In this document: positions 19,075 through 28,020 of the stretch, piece after piece
Numbering within the stretch: position 1 is the first letter of the stretch
Layout of the letters: each line of letters opens with the position of its first letter
Source: Spirochaetia bacterium
GTDB lineage: Bacteria; Spirochaetota; Spirochaetia; CADAEX01
Direction: 5' to 3'
Assembly: GCA_024402405.1 (NCBI GenBank)
Contig: JAKSTW010000010.1
Coordinates: 1 to 55,383 of the forward strand
DNA length: 55,383 nucleotides
Notes under the pieces: model-generated
Seen by the model: the letters and a program-made list of their open reading frames with translations, nothing else
What the model was told of the DNA's origin: nothing
Databases searched by the model: none
Position numbers and translations under genes: made by a program

Positions 19075-19398
19075 ATGGGTAAACGGAGTCTGGAAGTTAC
19101 GGTAAATACAGAGAATATGGGGATAGTTCATATCGATCTTCGGTTTAATGATAAGAATGCGGTCATGAGAATCGCAGTGGAGACTCCTGAGGCTCTGAGA
19201 TCATTCAGACTGAGGACAGAAAAATTTTTCAGCCACTTTGAGCACAATGGATATAAACTCTGCGGCCTTGATGTTTTCATGGTGGATCCGCCCTTCTCGA
19301 TGGAACGCAGATACTGGTCTGAAAACAGCATGCACAGTCCCTGGCTTAATTTTATCCATCCTCTTTTTTCTGATAATTCAGTCAGCCTTCTCGTCTGA
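19075..19398 (+). CDS. Small protein resembling the FliK C-terminal domain
   Basis: 107 residues, no clear RBS, with a stop two codons upstream. Residues 5-65 (SLEVTVNTENMGIVHIDLRF and on to FEHNGYKLCGLDV) have the strand-helix pattern of the flagellar hook-length control (Flg_hook) domain found at the FliK C-terminus. FliK itself is 350 or more residues, so this would be a stand-alone fragment. It follows fliG by 45 bases and its end overlaps thiI (opposite strand) by 17 bases. The family call is by pattern only. Confidence 0.45.
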   Translation: MGKRSLEVTVNTENMGIVHIDLRFNDKNAVMRIAVETPEALRSFRLRTEKFFSHFEHNGYKLCGLDVFMVDPPFSMERRYWSENSMHSPWLNFIHPLFSDNSVSLLV

Positions 19399-20616
19399 AA
19401 TCCTCGAAGAATTTCCTTGGCTCTGAGCTCTCACCTGCAATGACAGTGTATGTCTCAATGGAACGCACAGCCTCCGGTATCAGATCATCGATCTTCAGTA
19501 TCTCGTAAGATTCCTTTATTTTCTCGAACACAGGCTTGGTCAGCGGGAATTCAGGTGCGAACATGCTGCAGCAGTCATCGTATGGCAGTATGGAAGTCTC
19601 GTAAGTTCCTATCTTCTTGGCCAGTGCTGTGATCTCCTCTTTGTCCATGCCTATGAGCGGACGGAAGATCGGCAGGTCTGTGCTGGAACCTGTGAAACGC
19701 AGACTCTCGGCAGTCTGGCTGGCAACCTGGCTGAGGCTCTCACCTGTGATCAGAGAGTTGCATTCATGTTCCAATGCCACAAAATGGGAGATCTTCATCA
19801 TGGCTGCCCTGGAGAGAAGTGTGGATTCATTCTTTCTGCAGTTCTCTGATATGTGCAGCTGTATAGGTGTATAATTTACCACATGAAGATGGAGACTTGG
19901 CACATATGTGGAGAGGATCTCAGAAAGCTTCTTCACCTTGTTCAGTGATTTGTCTGAGGTATAAGGGTAGGTGTGGAAATATATGCATTCCAGTGCCAGT
20001 CCACGTTTTGCCATCATATATGCTGCCACAGGAGAGTCAATGCCCCCGGAAAGCAGCAGGATCCCTTTTCCTGCCACACCTGCAGGCAATCCGCAGAGCC
20101 CTTTTGTGTCAGGACCGTAGAGATATGCTCTGTCCCTGATCTCAGCAGTTATCTGGAATCCAGGATCTTTCAGGTCTACTTTCAGCTCAGGATATTTGTC
20201 AAGAACGACTCCGCCAAGTTCACAGGAAAGCTGATATGATGAAAGCGGAAAGCTCTTGTCTGCCCTCATGGACTGGATCTTGAAAGTCTTATATGGATGA
20301 GCGGTCATGAGTCTGTCAGCGATTTTGCCGCAGGCTTCCTTTACTTTATCAACATCCTTCTCCACTTTCTCTGCCTTGGAGAATGCCACCACGCCGAAGA
20401 CCCTTTCCAGCGTGCTTTCTATTTTTGCCTCTTCCACAGGATTATCACTGTGCCTGTATCATAGTGCAGGTAGAAACGGCCGGCACGTCCGAAGATCCTG
20501 ACATGGATATCACCAAGCTGTTTATGTATATTGGCAGTAAGTCTTTTCTCAAAGACTCTCCTGTTGCCGCCCTTCAGGTTGATCTCTCCGACCTTGATGA
20601 TGTAGATTTTTTCCAT
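19382..20616 (-). pseudogene. thiI: tRNA 4-thiouridine synthase ThiI, split by a frameshift
   Basis: The 5' part (from 20616) encodes the ferredoxin-like start (EKIYIIKVGEINLKGGNRR) and runs to LHYDTGT, then leaves frame and stops at 20419. The 3' part continues from about 20445 in another frame with VEEAKIESTLERVFGV, the exact next segment of ThiI. One missing base near 20445-20455 explains both. Downstream, the THUMP domain, the PP-loop SGGIDSPVA and YDDCCSMFAP are intact. No rhodanese domain is present. ThiI thiolates U8 of tRNA with sulfur from the neighbouring desulfurase. A sequencing or assembly error is as likely as a true mutation. Confidence 0.88.
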
Positions 20617-20634
20617 ATTAAATTAAACTCCTGA

Positions 20635-21801
20635 TTATTTCCTGTAAGTTTTCAGCATTATTCTGCTCTGTCTGTCCAGTGCTTCCATAAATGATTCCAG
20701 ATCTTCCTGCAAAGTGGTGTATCCGATGGAGACTCTGATTCTGGAGAATGAAGTCTCTTCCGGTACTTTCATGGCTTCCAGTGTTTTTGACAGGCTTTTC
20801 TTTCGGTTGGAACAGGCTGATCCTGTCCCTACGCAGAAACCGCTGTCATCCAGTACTCTGGCCATTATTTCTCCCGGTACCGGCACTGCTGCCAGTGAGA
20901 TTATATATGGTGAATATTTCTCCGGATGCTCTGGTCTGGACTGTGGTATTATGGTGTATGCCTGATCCTGTGACAGTCTGCTGATCAGACCATCCATCAA
21001 TGTATGTGCCTGGCTGATGTTCCGGTCCAGATTTGTCATTGCCTGCTCCAGTGCCAGTGACATTCCGAAGATCGCAGGTGTGTTCTCCGTTCCAGGTCTG
21101 ATGCCTGATTCCTGATGTCCTCCCTGAACGACACACTGTATCTGGTTCTTCAATACCAGTATGCCTATGCCTCTTGGTCCCCGCAGTTTGTGTCCGCTTA
21201 TGGAGAATGAGTGGATGTTGCTGTCGCTGAAATCTATCGGCACTTTGCCTGTTCCCTGAACTGCGTCACAGTGAAAGTGTATTTTTCTGCCGTGTTCGGC
21301 TGCATATCTGTGCACTGCATCAGCAAGCTGGCTCACGGGCTGAATGGCTCCTGTCTCGTTGTTGACTGCCATGACTGTTACCAGCCTGGTATCTTCTGTC
21401 AGGGCCTTTTCCAGTGTCTGCACCGTGATTATGCCATCCGGCTCTGGTTTTATGAACTTTATGCGGTACCCTGCTTCCCTCAGCACTTCTGCCGGCTCAA
21501 GGATGGCAGGATGCTCAATGGGGGAGAGGATGACTGTGCCCCTTGAAGGCTTGCGCAGGAAAGAGAGCAGCACCATGTTGTTGCTTTCTGTGCCGCCTGA
21601 TGTGAATATGATTTCGGAGGCTTTGACGCCCAGCGCTCTGGCGCACCGTTCTCTGGATTCTTCCAGCACTCTGCTGGCTTTCTGGCCTTCCTGATGCTGT
21701 GATGATGGATTGCCATAGAATTCTGTGGAACATTCTGATACTTTTCTGCAGATGTCAGGGTCCGGAACTGAGGTTGCGGCCCAGTCAAGGTAAACATTCA
21801 T
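20635..21801 (-). CDS. Cysteine desulfurase (NifS/IscS family)
   Basis: 388 residues from ATG 21801; longer in-frame upstream starts add no conserved sequence. PLP enzyme: YLDWAATS start, GGTESNN, the CDAVQGTGK segment, Lys of SGHKLRGPRG, and the active-site Cys in GSACSNRK. It takes sulfur from cysteine. It lies 18 bases before thiI on the same strand, so it most likely supplies sulfur for s4U, like the NifZ-ThiI pair of Gram-positives. A TATAAT at 21814-21809 only 7 bases before the ATG suggests a leaderless or nearly leaderless message. Confidence 0.93.
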   Translation of the reverse strand: MNVYLDWAATSVPDPDICRKVSECSTEFYGNPSSQHQEGQKASRVLEESRERCARALGVKASEIIFTSGGTESNNMVLLSFLRKPSRGTVILSPIEHPAILEPAEVLREAGYRIKFIKPEPDGIITVQTLEKALTEDTRLVTVMAVNNETGAIQPVSQLADAVHRYAAEHGRKIHFHCDAVQGTGKVPIDFSDSNIHSFSISGHKLRGPRGIGILVLKNQIQCVVQGGHQESGIRPGTENTPAIFGMSLALEQAMTNLDRNISQAHTLMDGLISRLSQDQAYTIIPQSRPEHPEKYSPYIISLAAVPVPGEIMARVLDDSGFCVGTGSACSNRKKSLSKTLEAMKVPEETSFSRIRVSIGYTTLQEDLESFMEALDRQSRIMLKTYRK

Positions 21802-21867
21802 AGCAAAGATTATAATGGATATTGGCAAAAAATAGAACTACTCAGAAACAGCAATTTATACTAAAAG

Positions 21868-22043
21868 AGGACAATAAGGGAAGGGACACCGCAGGAGAAA
21901 GAGGAAGGACACCCCCGCTTCGGCCGGTGGTTTCCTCCCTCTTTGGATCTCCCTTCTTCCTTCGGACGACTCAGGGCTGCACTGCCCTGGACCCAAGAAA
22001 AAGCAGCATCTGTATTTTATTTACTGACCCATTATGACATCAT
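21868..22043. repeat. Mosaic intergenic repeat, copy B
   Basis: It contains GGACAATAAGGGAAGGGACACC (shared with 41102-41124), a GGAAGGACAC...CCCGCTTCGG block (shared with 41084-41104), and CGACTCAGGGCTGC with a CAGGGC/GCCCTG hairpin (21972-21989, shared with 34082-34103). It ends with GCAGCATCT...CCCATTATGACATCAT (22002-22043, shared with copies A and D). Together with the promoter at 22076 it fills the 330-base gap before the lipoprotein gene; I see no gene here. Confidence 0.8.
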
Positions 22044-22075
22044 ATTGGTATCGGAGCTGTCAATACTGAATTTTG

Positions 22076-22104
22076 TTGACTTTGGGTTAGTGTGATAGTA
22101 AAAT
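22076..22104 (+). promoter_or_regulatory. Promoter of the 22132 lipoprotein gene
   Basis: TTGACT (22076-22081), 17 bases, TAAAAT (22099-22104). The stretch GTTGACTTT and the following AATGCCAAAA-like run recur before the broken paralogue at 34125, so the two genes share upstream DNA, not only coding sequence. Confidence 0.65.
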
Positions 22105-22131
22105 GCCAAAATGTATAAATTGAGGTGGAAT

Positions 22132-22968
22132 ATGAAAAAGATTTTATATATTGCAATTGCAGTATATGTACTGCTTTTGACTGGCTGTAAGTATGAATCG
22201 TATAATAATAATTATTATTACTATGGTAGCAAGGGTAACAATAATATAGGTGACAAAAAAATTGAGGGTGCATTGCCAGGAGTATTCAGCATAAGTGATG
22301 ATGAGAAAGTATGTTTCTCGAAAGGTAACCTGCAGGCCACATACAACGGCACCGGCTATGACTGGGGCTTTGCTGCGAATCAGTGGGATTATATAGGTGA
22401 TGCCCCTGGTAACACGACCATGAAAAACCAAAGCTCCGGAGATGTTGTGGACCTGTTTGGATGGACAGCCCGCGGAATGTATGATGACAAAGTCAAGGAG
22501 TATGGTATCAACATATCAACGGTTCCGGAAGCTTATGGCGTAGATCCTAATGATGAATGCTGTGACTGGGGAGAGACCATTGACAGTGAAGGGACATGGA
22601 GAATACTTACAATTGACGAGTGGAACTATCTGTTTAAAAATAATAAATATAGAAATGGGGGCTATGTATGCGGACATAGATGTGTGGTATTAGTGCCAGA
22701 TAGCTGGGATGCAGATATCCCTATTGCAGGTAGTTATGATGAAGAAAGTTGGGCAGTTGCAGAGGCCGCTGGAGCCGTATGTCTGCTTTCTGCTGAGTGG
22801 CGCGAGAGTTATGGTGTCCATGTCTGGAACCAAGGATACTACTGGTCTTCGTCTCCCAACGGTGTTTATGCATATTATCTGTTATTTGATAGTACTGGCG
22901 TCTACAGAGATTTGTTTTTTTCCCGAATCTATGGTCTGTCTGTGCGACTTGTGGCACCTTTGGAATGA
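22132..22968 (+). CDS. FISUMP-type surface lipoprotein with possible variable C-terminus
   Basis: 278 residues from ATG 22132, preceded by GAGGTGG. Lipobox LTGC, Cys 19, then an Asn/Tyr-rich linker. The main domain opens with PGVFSISDDEKVCFSKGNLQ, contains NQWDYIGD and DLFGWTARGMY, and ends with YYWSSSPNG...YGLSVRLV. That ending matches the C-type-lectin-like ends of FISUMP/DUF1566 proteins, a fold also used by targets of diversity-generating retroelements. Many codons in 22853-22940 end in T or C with differing first and second bases, as expected after adenine mutagenesis, but no template or reverse transcriptase is in the window. The gene is alone behind repeat copy B. Confidence 0.75.
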   Translation: MKKILYIAIAVYVLLLTGCKYESYNNNYYYYGSKGNNNIGDKKIEGALPGVFSISDDEKVCFSKGNLQATYNGTGYDWGFAANQWDYIGDAPGNTTMKNQSSGDVVDLFGWTARGMYDDKVKEYGINISTVPEAYGVDPNDECCDWGETIDSEGTWRILTIDEWNYLFKNNKYRNGGYVCGHRCVVLVPDSWDADIPIAGSYDEESWAVAEAAGAVCLLSAEWRESYGVHVWNQGYYWSSSPNGVYAYYLLFDSTGVYRDLFFSRIYGLSVRLVAPLE

Positions 22969-23021
22969 TTGCCAGGACTGTAAGGCTTTACCATTTTTCA
23001 ATTTAGTTTTATATTTAAGTC

Positions 23022-23828
23022 ATGAAGATCGGCTTTTATCAGTTTGTCCCGGAGTTCGGGAATACACAGAAGAACATAGCGACCATGGTGGATGCTGTCA
23101 GAAATGCGGATGCTGATCTGGTGGTGTTCCCTGAGCTGGCTACTTCCGGATATCTCTTTCTGAAGCAGGATGAGGTGGCTGCTGTGGCTGAAAGTGTTCC
23201 TGGACCTGCATCCAGGGCGTTCTCTGCTGTAGCAGTGGAGACAGATACCGCAGTGGTTGTCGGATTCCCTGAGAAATGCGGCGATGTTTATTATAACTCA
23301 GCCATGCTGGCCACTCCTGACGGTCGGGTCCAGGTTTACCGCAAGAACCATCTGTATAATGAGGAGAAGCTTTTCTTCCAGCCTGGCGATCTTGGCTTTC
23401 CTGTCTTTGAGGTGAAAGGGATAAAGATAGGGCTGCTGATCTGCTTTGACCATATGTTCCCTGAATCAGCCCGGTGTCTGGCGCTGCAGGGTGTGCAGAT
23501 AGTGTGTCATGCCGCCAATCTGGTACTGCCTGAGTATGCTCAGATAACTTCCCGCTCACGGGCTCTGGAGAACAAGATCTTCTGGATCCTGGCAAACCGC
23601 TGCGGCAGCGAGAGCAGGGGAGGAAAGTTCCTCTCTTATTCCGGCCGCGGTCAGATCGTGGATCCCAATGGGCAGGTCATGGTCAGCGCCGGTCCTGATG
23701 ACACAGGATTCTTCAGTGTGGACATTGATCCTGAAACAGCGAATAAAAAGCGTCTTGCGCCTCTCTGCGATGTCTTTGAGGACAGAAGACCTGAATTATA
23801 TAATCTTTTGACAGAAAAAAGGATGTGA
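23022..23828 (+). CDS. Carbon-nitrogen hydrolase (nitrilase family)
   Basis: 268 residues, complete CN-hydrolase fold. Catalytic triad visible: Glu in VVFPELATSGY (about 42), Lys in YRKNHLYNEEKLFF, Cys in GLLICFDHMFPESA. A second Glu-type helper is in the NEEKLF region. Members hydrolyse amides or nitriles; the substrate cannot be told. It is 3 bases upstream of a P-loop kinase and probably co-transcribed with it. No strong RBS precedes the ATG. Confidence 0.88.
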   Translation: MKIGFYQFVPEFGNTQKNIATMVDAVRNADADLVVFPELATSGYLFLKQDEVAAVAESVPGPASRAFSAVAVETDTAVVVGFPEKCGDVYYNSAMLATPDGRVQVYRKNHLYNEEKLFFQPGDLGFPVFEVKGIKIGLLICFDHMFPESARCLALQGVQIVCHAANLVLPEYAQITSRSRALENKIFWILANRCGSESRGGKFLSYSGRGQIVDPNGQVMVSAGPDDTGFFSVDIDPETANKKRLAPLCDVFEDRRPELYNLLTEKRM

Positions 23829-23831
23829 AAA

Positions 23832-24458
23832 ATGGCAAAATATAAGGCAATGCTTATCCTTGGCTCTACAGGGGCAGGAAAAACACCGCTGGGAAACCAG
23901 CTGGAGACACAGGATCTGTGGTATAATAACTACTTTCATTTCGATTTCGGACAGAATCTCAGGGACAGTATCAAGGATGACTGCACTGTTCTGACTCCTG
24001 AAGAGAAGGAGAAAGTGAAAAGGGTTCTTGAAAACAATGAGCTTCTGGAAGACTCAGATTTCCCTATTGCAGAGAAACTGCTGAAGAATTTCATCGAGAA
24101 AAGGGAGATCACTCCAGAGATGAATAATGTCATTGTCCTCAATGGACTTCCACGTCATCTTGGGCAGGCTACTGCTCTCAATAATATAGTTGACATCAAG
24201 TTTGTCCTTTTCCTCAACTGTCCGGGTGAGGTGGCTTATGAGCGCATCAAATATAACTGCGGCGGTGACAGGACAGACCGGACTGATGATTCTCTGGAAG
24301 AAGTCAAGAAGAAAGTCCAGATCTTGTATGATCAGACTTTCCCGCTTATTGAATATTACCGTTCCCAGAATGTGAATATCGTGGAGGTTGCAGTTGATAT
24401 AGATACTCTGCCTCTTTTCATAATCCAGGATCTTGGAGTTCTGGACAATATGTTCTGA
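23832..24458 (+). CDS. Adenylate kinase-like nucleotide kinase
   Basis: 208 residues. P-loop MLILGSTGAGKTPLGNQLE at residues 8-20, with Pro-Leu where adenylate kinase has Gly-Thr. An NGLPRH segment stands in the place of the GFPR motif, and RTDRTDDSLEEV resembles the RxDD lid signature. It belongs to the adenylate/nucleoside monophosphate kinase superfamily, but the changed P-loop and the RHLGQA segment make the substrate uncertain. It forms a pair with the nitrilase and ends before a strong terminator. Confidence 0.75.
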   Translation: MAKYKAMLILGSTGAGKTPLGNQLETQDLWYNNYFHFDFGQNLRDSIKDDCTVLTPEEKEKVKRVLENNELLEDSDFPIAEKLLKNFIEKREITPEMNNVIVLNGLPRHLGQATALNNIVDIKFVLFLNCPGEVAYERIKYNCGGDRTDRTDDSLEEVKKKVQILYDQTFPLIEYYRSQNVNIVEVAVDIDTLPLFIIQDLGVLDNMF

Positions 24459-24481
24459 TCGTGATCTGAGAATTGCATTAA

Positions 24482-24518
24482 AAAAGGGAAGTTCCGTGGG
24501 AGCTTCCCTTTTTTTTAT
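24482..24518. terminator. Rho-independent terminator, usable on both strands
   Basis: AAAGGGAAG and CTTCCCTTT arms around TTCCGTGGGAG, with a long T run on the right and an A run on the left. It can end both the kinase message and the leftward EF-G message. Confidence 0.85.
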
Positions 24519-24522
24519 CTGT

Positions 24523-24551
24523 AGCTCTGTGCCTCATATGGGGACAGAGCT
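24523..24551. repeat. Inverted repeat built on the 12-bp word
   Basis: AGCTCTGT (24523-24530) faces ACAGAGCT (24544-24551), with a CC/GG pair and TCATAT between. The right half is an exact copy of GGGGACAGAGCT (24540-24551). This is the only copy with an opposing near-copy close by, giving a REP-like hairpin just past the EF-G stop. Confidence 0.8.
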
Positions 24552-24558
24552 TTGTGTG

Positions 24559-26589
24559 TCAGTCGGCTTTGGCAAAGTGTGAGAATGCCAGTGAGAATGT
24601 GCCGCGGCCCTGTGTCAGACTTCTCAGTGTTGTTGAGTATCCGAACATCTTGGCCAGTGCAGCCTTTGCCTTGATATGCTCATTGCCAGGCTTGCTCTCC
24701 AGGCTCTCGACTATACCGCCACGGGCTGTCACATTGCTGATGACTTCGCCGATATATTCTTTAGGTGTGGCGATATCCACTGCCATTATAGGTTCCAGCT
24801 TTACAGGACCTGCATTGCGGCAGGCATTGTCAAATCCCATGGCACCTGCTGCCTCGTAAGCAAATTCAGATGCTGTCAGCTCATCATATGCAGCATCTTC
24901 CAGTGTCACATCCACCTCCACCAGAGGATATCCGAAAAGAGATCCAGATGTGAAGCTTCCTGTGACACCGCGCTTCACTGCATCCAGGAACTGCTGCGGC
25001 ACTTTCTTTTTCAGTGTCGGATTGATGCTGAACTTATTCTCCTGACCGCTTCCGGCAGGTTTCACCACCAGAGTTATCTCGGCATTGTTCTCTTTTCCTG
25101 CAATGACCTTGGAGAATGTTTCCCTGTGTGTGATCTCCTGGGTGATGGACTCTTTGTATGATACCTGAGGATTTCCTACATTGGCCTCAACTTTGAAGTC
25201 CTTTATTATTCTGGTGACCAGAATATCCAGATGGAGCTCTCCCATTCCAGAGATTATCAGCTGGCCTGTGTCCTCATTTTCCTTGGATACGAATGTAGGG
25301 TCTTCCTTTGAGAGTATTTCCAGTACGCTTTTCAGCTTGTCACGGTCTGACATGGTCTTTGGCTCTATGGCTACTGAAATCACAGGTTCCGGGAAATCTA
25401 TGTTCTCAAGCAGCACAGGGAATGACTCGTTTCCTATGGTGTCTCCTGTCTGTGCCAGCTTGAATCCGATGATGGCGCCGATATCTCCGGCAGAGAGCGT
25501 GTCTATGGCCTCAGGCTTGTTGGCATGCATCCTGAACAGTCTGTTGATCCTCTCCCTTTTGCCCTTGCTGATGTTGAACACAGCGGAACCATTGGTTATG
25601 GAACCTGAGTACATTCTGACAAAGGAGAAAGAACCTGCTTCACGGTCACTCTGGATCTTGAAGACCAGTCCCAGTGCTTTTCCGCTTTTATCACACGGGA
25701 TCTGCACCTCATCCCCTTTTTTATGGTGGATCCCGACAGCAGGCGGAAGCTCATCCGGTGCAGGCAGATAATCCACGATGCCGTCCAGAAGACACTGCAC
25801 GCCTATATTCTTCAGGGATGATCCTGTGAATACAGGCAGAATATTGTTGTTTATTGTCTCACGGCGGATCACTTCCTTTGACATCTCCACCGGAATTTCC
25901 TCCCCGTTGAGATACAGGTCTGTGATCTCATCAGAAAATGCTGATATGCTGTCCAGCAGGTTGTCGTGCCAGGTCTGTGCCAGTTCCAGATTCTTCTCTG
26001 CAATGTCAGTCACTGTCATGTCCACACCACGGGATTCCTGATCCCAGTGTATTTCTTTCATATTCAGCAGATCTATGACACCCTGGAACTCGCTTTCTGC
26101 TCCGATAGGGATGAACAGCGGCACCGGATTGCCTCCAAGTTTGGTCTTGATATCCTCCAGTACTGCAAAGAAGTCGGCTCCCATTCTGTCCATTTTGTTG
26201 ACGAATGCCACCCTTGGTATTTTATATTTCTCTGCCTGTTTCCAGACAGTCTCTGACTGAGGTTCCACACCTCCTACAGCACAGAACACAGCCACACCGC
26301 CGTCCAGAACTCTCAGTGAGCGCTCCACCTCAGCTGTGAAGTCCACATGGCCCGGAGTGTCGATGATGTTTATCTGGTGATCCTTCCAGTAGCATGTGGT
26401 GGCTGCGGAACAGATGGTTATACCTCTGTCCTGTTCCTGCTCCATCCAGTCCATGGTTGCCTCACCATTGTCCACCTCGCCGATTTTATGGTTCTCTCCT
26501 GTATAGAACAGGATTCGCTCTGTGGTTGTGGTCTTTCCGGCATCTATATGAGCCATGATGCCGATATTCCGCATATTTTTCAAAGACAT
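24559..26589 (-). CDS. fusA: Elongation factor G
   Basis: 676 residues. GTPase motifs [45 protein letters not shown] and [11 protein letters not shown], followed by the five-domain EF-G layout; [11 protein letters not shown] marks domain III. It moves tRNA and mRNA on the ribosome. It is not near rpsL, rpsG or tuf here. Since spirochaetes often carry two EF-G types, this could be the second, recycling or specialised one; I cannot decide by eye. Confidence 0.92.
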   Translation of the reverse strand: MSLKNMRNIGIMAHIDAGKTTTTERILFYTGENHKIGEVDNGEATMDWMEQEQDRGITICSAATTCYWKDHQINIIDTPGHVDFTAEVERSLRVLDGGVAVFCAVGGVEPQSETVWKQAEKYKIPRVAFVNKMDRMGADFFAVLEDIKTKLGGNPVPLFIPIGAESEFQGVIDLLNMKEIHWDQESRGVDMTVTDIAEKNLELAQTWHDNLLDSISAFSDEITDLYLNGEEIPVEMSKEVIRRETINNNILPVFTGSSLKNIGVQCLLDGIVDYLPAPDELPPAVGIHHKKGDEVQIPCDKSGKALGLVFKIQSDREAGSFSFVRMYSGSITNGSAVFNISKGKRERINRLFRMHANKPEAIDTLSAGDIGAIIGFKLAQTGDTIGNESFPVLLENIDFPEPVISVAIEPKTMSDRDKLKSVLEILSKEDPTFVSKENEDTGQLIISGMGELHLDILVTRIIKDFKVEANVGNPQVSYKESITQEITHRETFSKVIAGKENNAEITLVVKPAGSGQENKFSINPTLKKKVPQQFLDAVKRGVTGSFTSGSLFGYPLVEVDVTLEDAAYDELTASEFAYEAAGAMGFDNACRNAGPVKLEPIMAVDIATPKEYIGEVISNVTARGGIVESLESKPGNEHIKAKAALAKMFGYSTTLRSLTQGRGTFSLAFSHFAKAD

Positions 26590-26612
26590 AAAATCTCCTG
26601 TTAAAATCTTTT

Positions 26613-27818
26613 TTATAAGTTAAGGTCTTTCTCGTGAAGCACCACGCCGCCAGCTACCAGCTTTTTCTGCAGGTCTTTCACATCGATTGCCGGTATGTCG
26701 TCATAGCATGCCGCAGCTATTCCTGCTGCCTCTCCGGTGACTGCACAGGAAGGGATGACCCTGGAGATATCCCACATCAGCTCTGTGACTGAGATATTTC
26801 TTCCGGCAGTGATGAGATTCTTCACATCCTTATTATAAAGGGTACGGAAAGGAACCTCATATATAGGTCCTCTTTTCTTCCAGTTGCTTATCATTCCGAT
26901 GCTGTCCTCGAAATATTTGTGTTCCTCGGCTGCATCCAGAGTATATTCTCCCACGATCTTCCTTGTCATCCTTATCTGCGGGATAGTGGCTATGGATGTA
27001 GGAATATGGGTCGGATCAGTCTTTCTCTTCAATACTATGTCACGCAGTGTCTGCTCATGGGAAAGCTGCATCATCTCGCTGAGCTCGAATCCGTCATTTC
27101 CTCCGAATCTTCTGCTGATGAGAGGAGCTTTCTCGTTTCCTGTCTTCTCCTCGTCAGGGATCTCAGCGGCACCCAGCTGGTTCAGTTTCAGACCTCCGTC
27201 CAGAATGGAATAGTACCATGCTGCCAGCACATTCCCTGCTTTGAAAGTCTCTGTCTTCATTCCTGCGAATCTGCATATGTCCGCATCTCCTGTGGCATCC
27301 ACTATATTTCTGAAAGTTATGGCGAATCTGCCGCTCTTGTTCTCTGCGATCACAGCATTGATCCTGTCATTATCCTTCTGTATGCTGCAGATGGAGGTTC
27401 CGTAAAGGATGCGTACGTTATTCTGTTTCAGGAGTTTCTCCGCCTCCAGTGCGAAAAGTGATGCATTGTACTGGACTTCAAACCTTTTTCCGTTTTTCTT
27501 TTCCTCAAAGGTTCCGTTTTCCAACCATGCTTTTGGATAACGGTTCTCTACCATATGTTTTATGGAAAGCATGAAAAGTTCATGGCAGATTCCGAAAGAG
27601 ACCTGATGACCCATTCCGTCACACAGAGGCAGATAGATGGCAATGAGTCCTGATGTTGCCAGTCCTCCCAGGATCCATGATTTTTCGATCATTGTGACTT
27701 TCGCACCTGCTCTGGCTGCTGCCAGTGATGCTGCTATTCCGGCAATTCCGCCGCCTGCCACCAGAACATCACAGTTTTCGACCACTCTGGTGGATAGATT
27801 TTCCTGAATAAATTCCAT
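26613..27818 (-). CDS. FAD-dependent oxidoreductase
   Basis: 401 residues from ATG 27818, which has GAGGTC upstream. Rossmann FAD motif [29 protein letters not shown] at about 17-44, then GGLATSG, an internal [16 protein letters not shown] and a closing [33 protein letters not shown]. That set belongs to the FAD_oxidored group (fumarate-reductase-like flavoproteins without a heme or Fe-S part). The substrate is unknown. It is 24 bases upstream of EF-G on the same strand. Confidence 0.85.
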   Translation of the reverse strand: MEFIQENLSTRVVENCDVLVAGGGIAGIAASLAAARAGAKVTMIEKSWILGGLATSGLIAIYLPLCDGMGHQVSFGICHELFMLSIKHMVENRYPKAWLENGTFEEKKNGKRFEVQYNASLFALEAEKLLKQNNVRILYGTSICSIQKDNDRINAVIAENKSGRFAITFRNIVDATGDADICRFAGMKTETFKAGNVLAAWYYSILDGGLKLNQLGAAEIPDEEKTGNEKAPLISRRFGGNDGFELSEMMQLSHEQTLRDIVLKRKTDPTHIPTSIATIPQIRMTRKIVGEYTLDAAEEHKYFEDSIGMISNWKKRGPIYEVPFRTLYNKDVKNLITAGRNISVTELMWDISRVIPSCAVTGEAAGIAAACYDDIPAIDVKDLQKKLVAGGVVLHEKDLNL

Positions 27819-28020
27819 AAAAGACCTCAAAAAATTCAAGAATCATAAAAAAAATTTATCAACATTATTTACAAAAAATAACTATCGACTACATAATTAT
27901 AATACAAAACCAGTTAAAAGAAATAGGGGAATCTACTACAAAAAAAATCTTTTTTAAGTATTTTTACCGTCTGTTAGTTAATGGTTTTGTGAATTATTAT
28001 AATTTCAACAGGAGGAAAAG

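Noticed and set aside
21868-22043. Integron attC sites or CRISPR repeats
   Set aside because: The repeats are few, mosaic and unevenly spaced, with no attC-type core sites, no integrase of the IntI type and no regular spacer pattern.
22132-22968. A complete diversity-generating retroelement
   Set aside because: No reverse transcriptase, accessory protein or A-rich template copy is present in the window; only a possible target is claimed.
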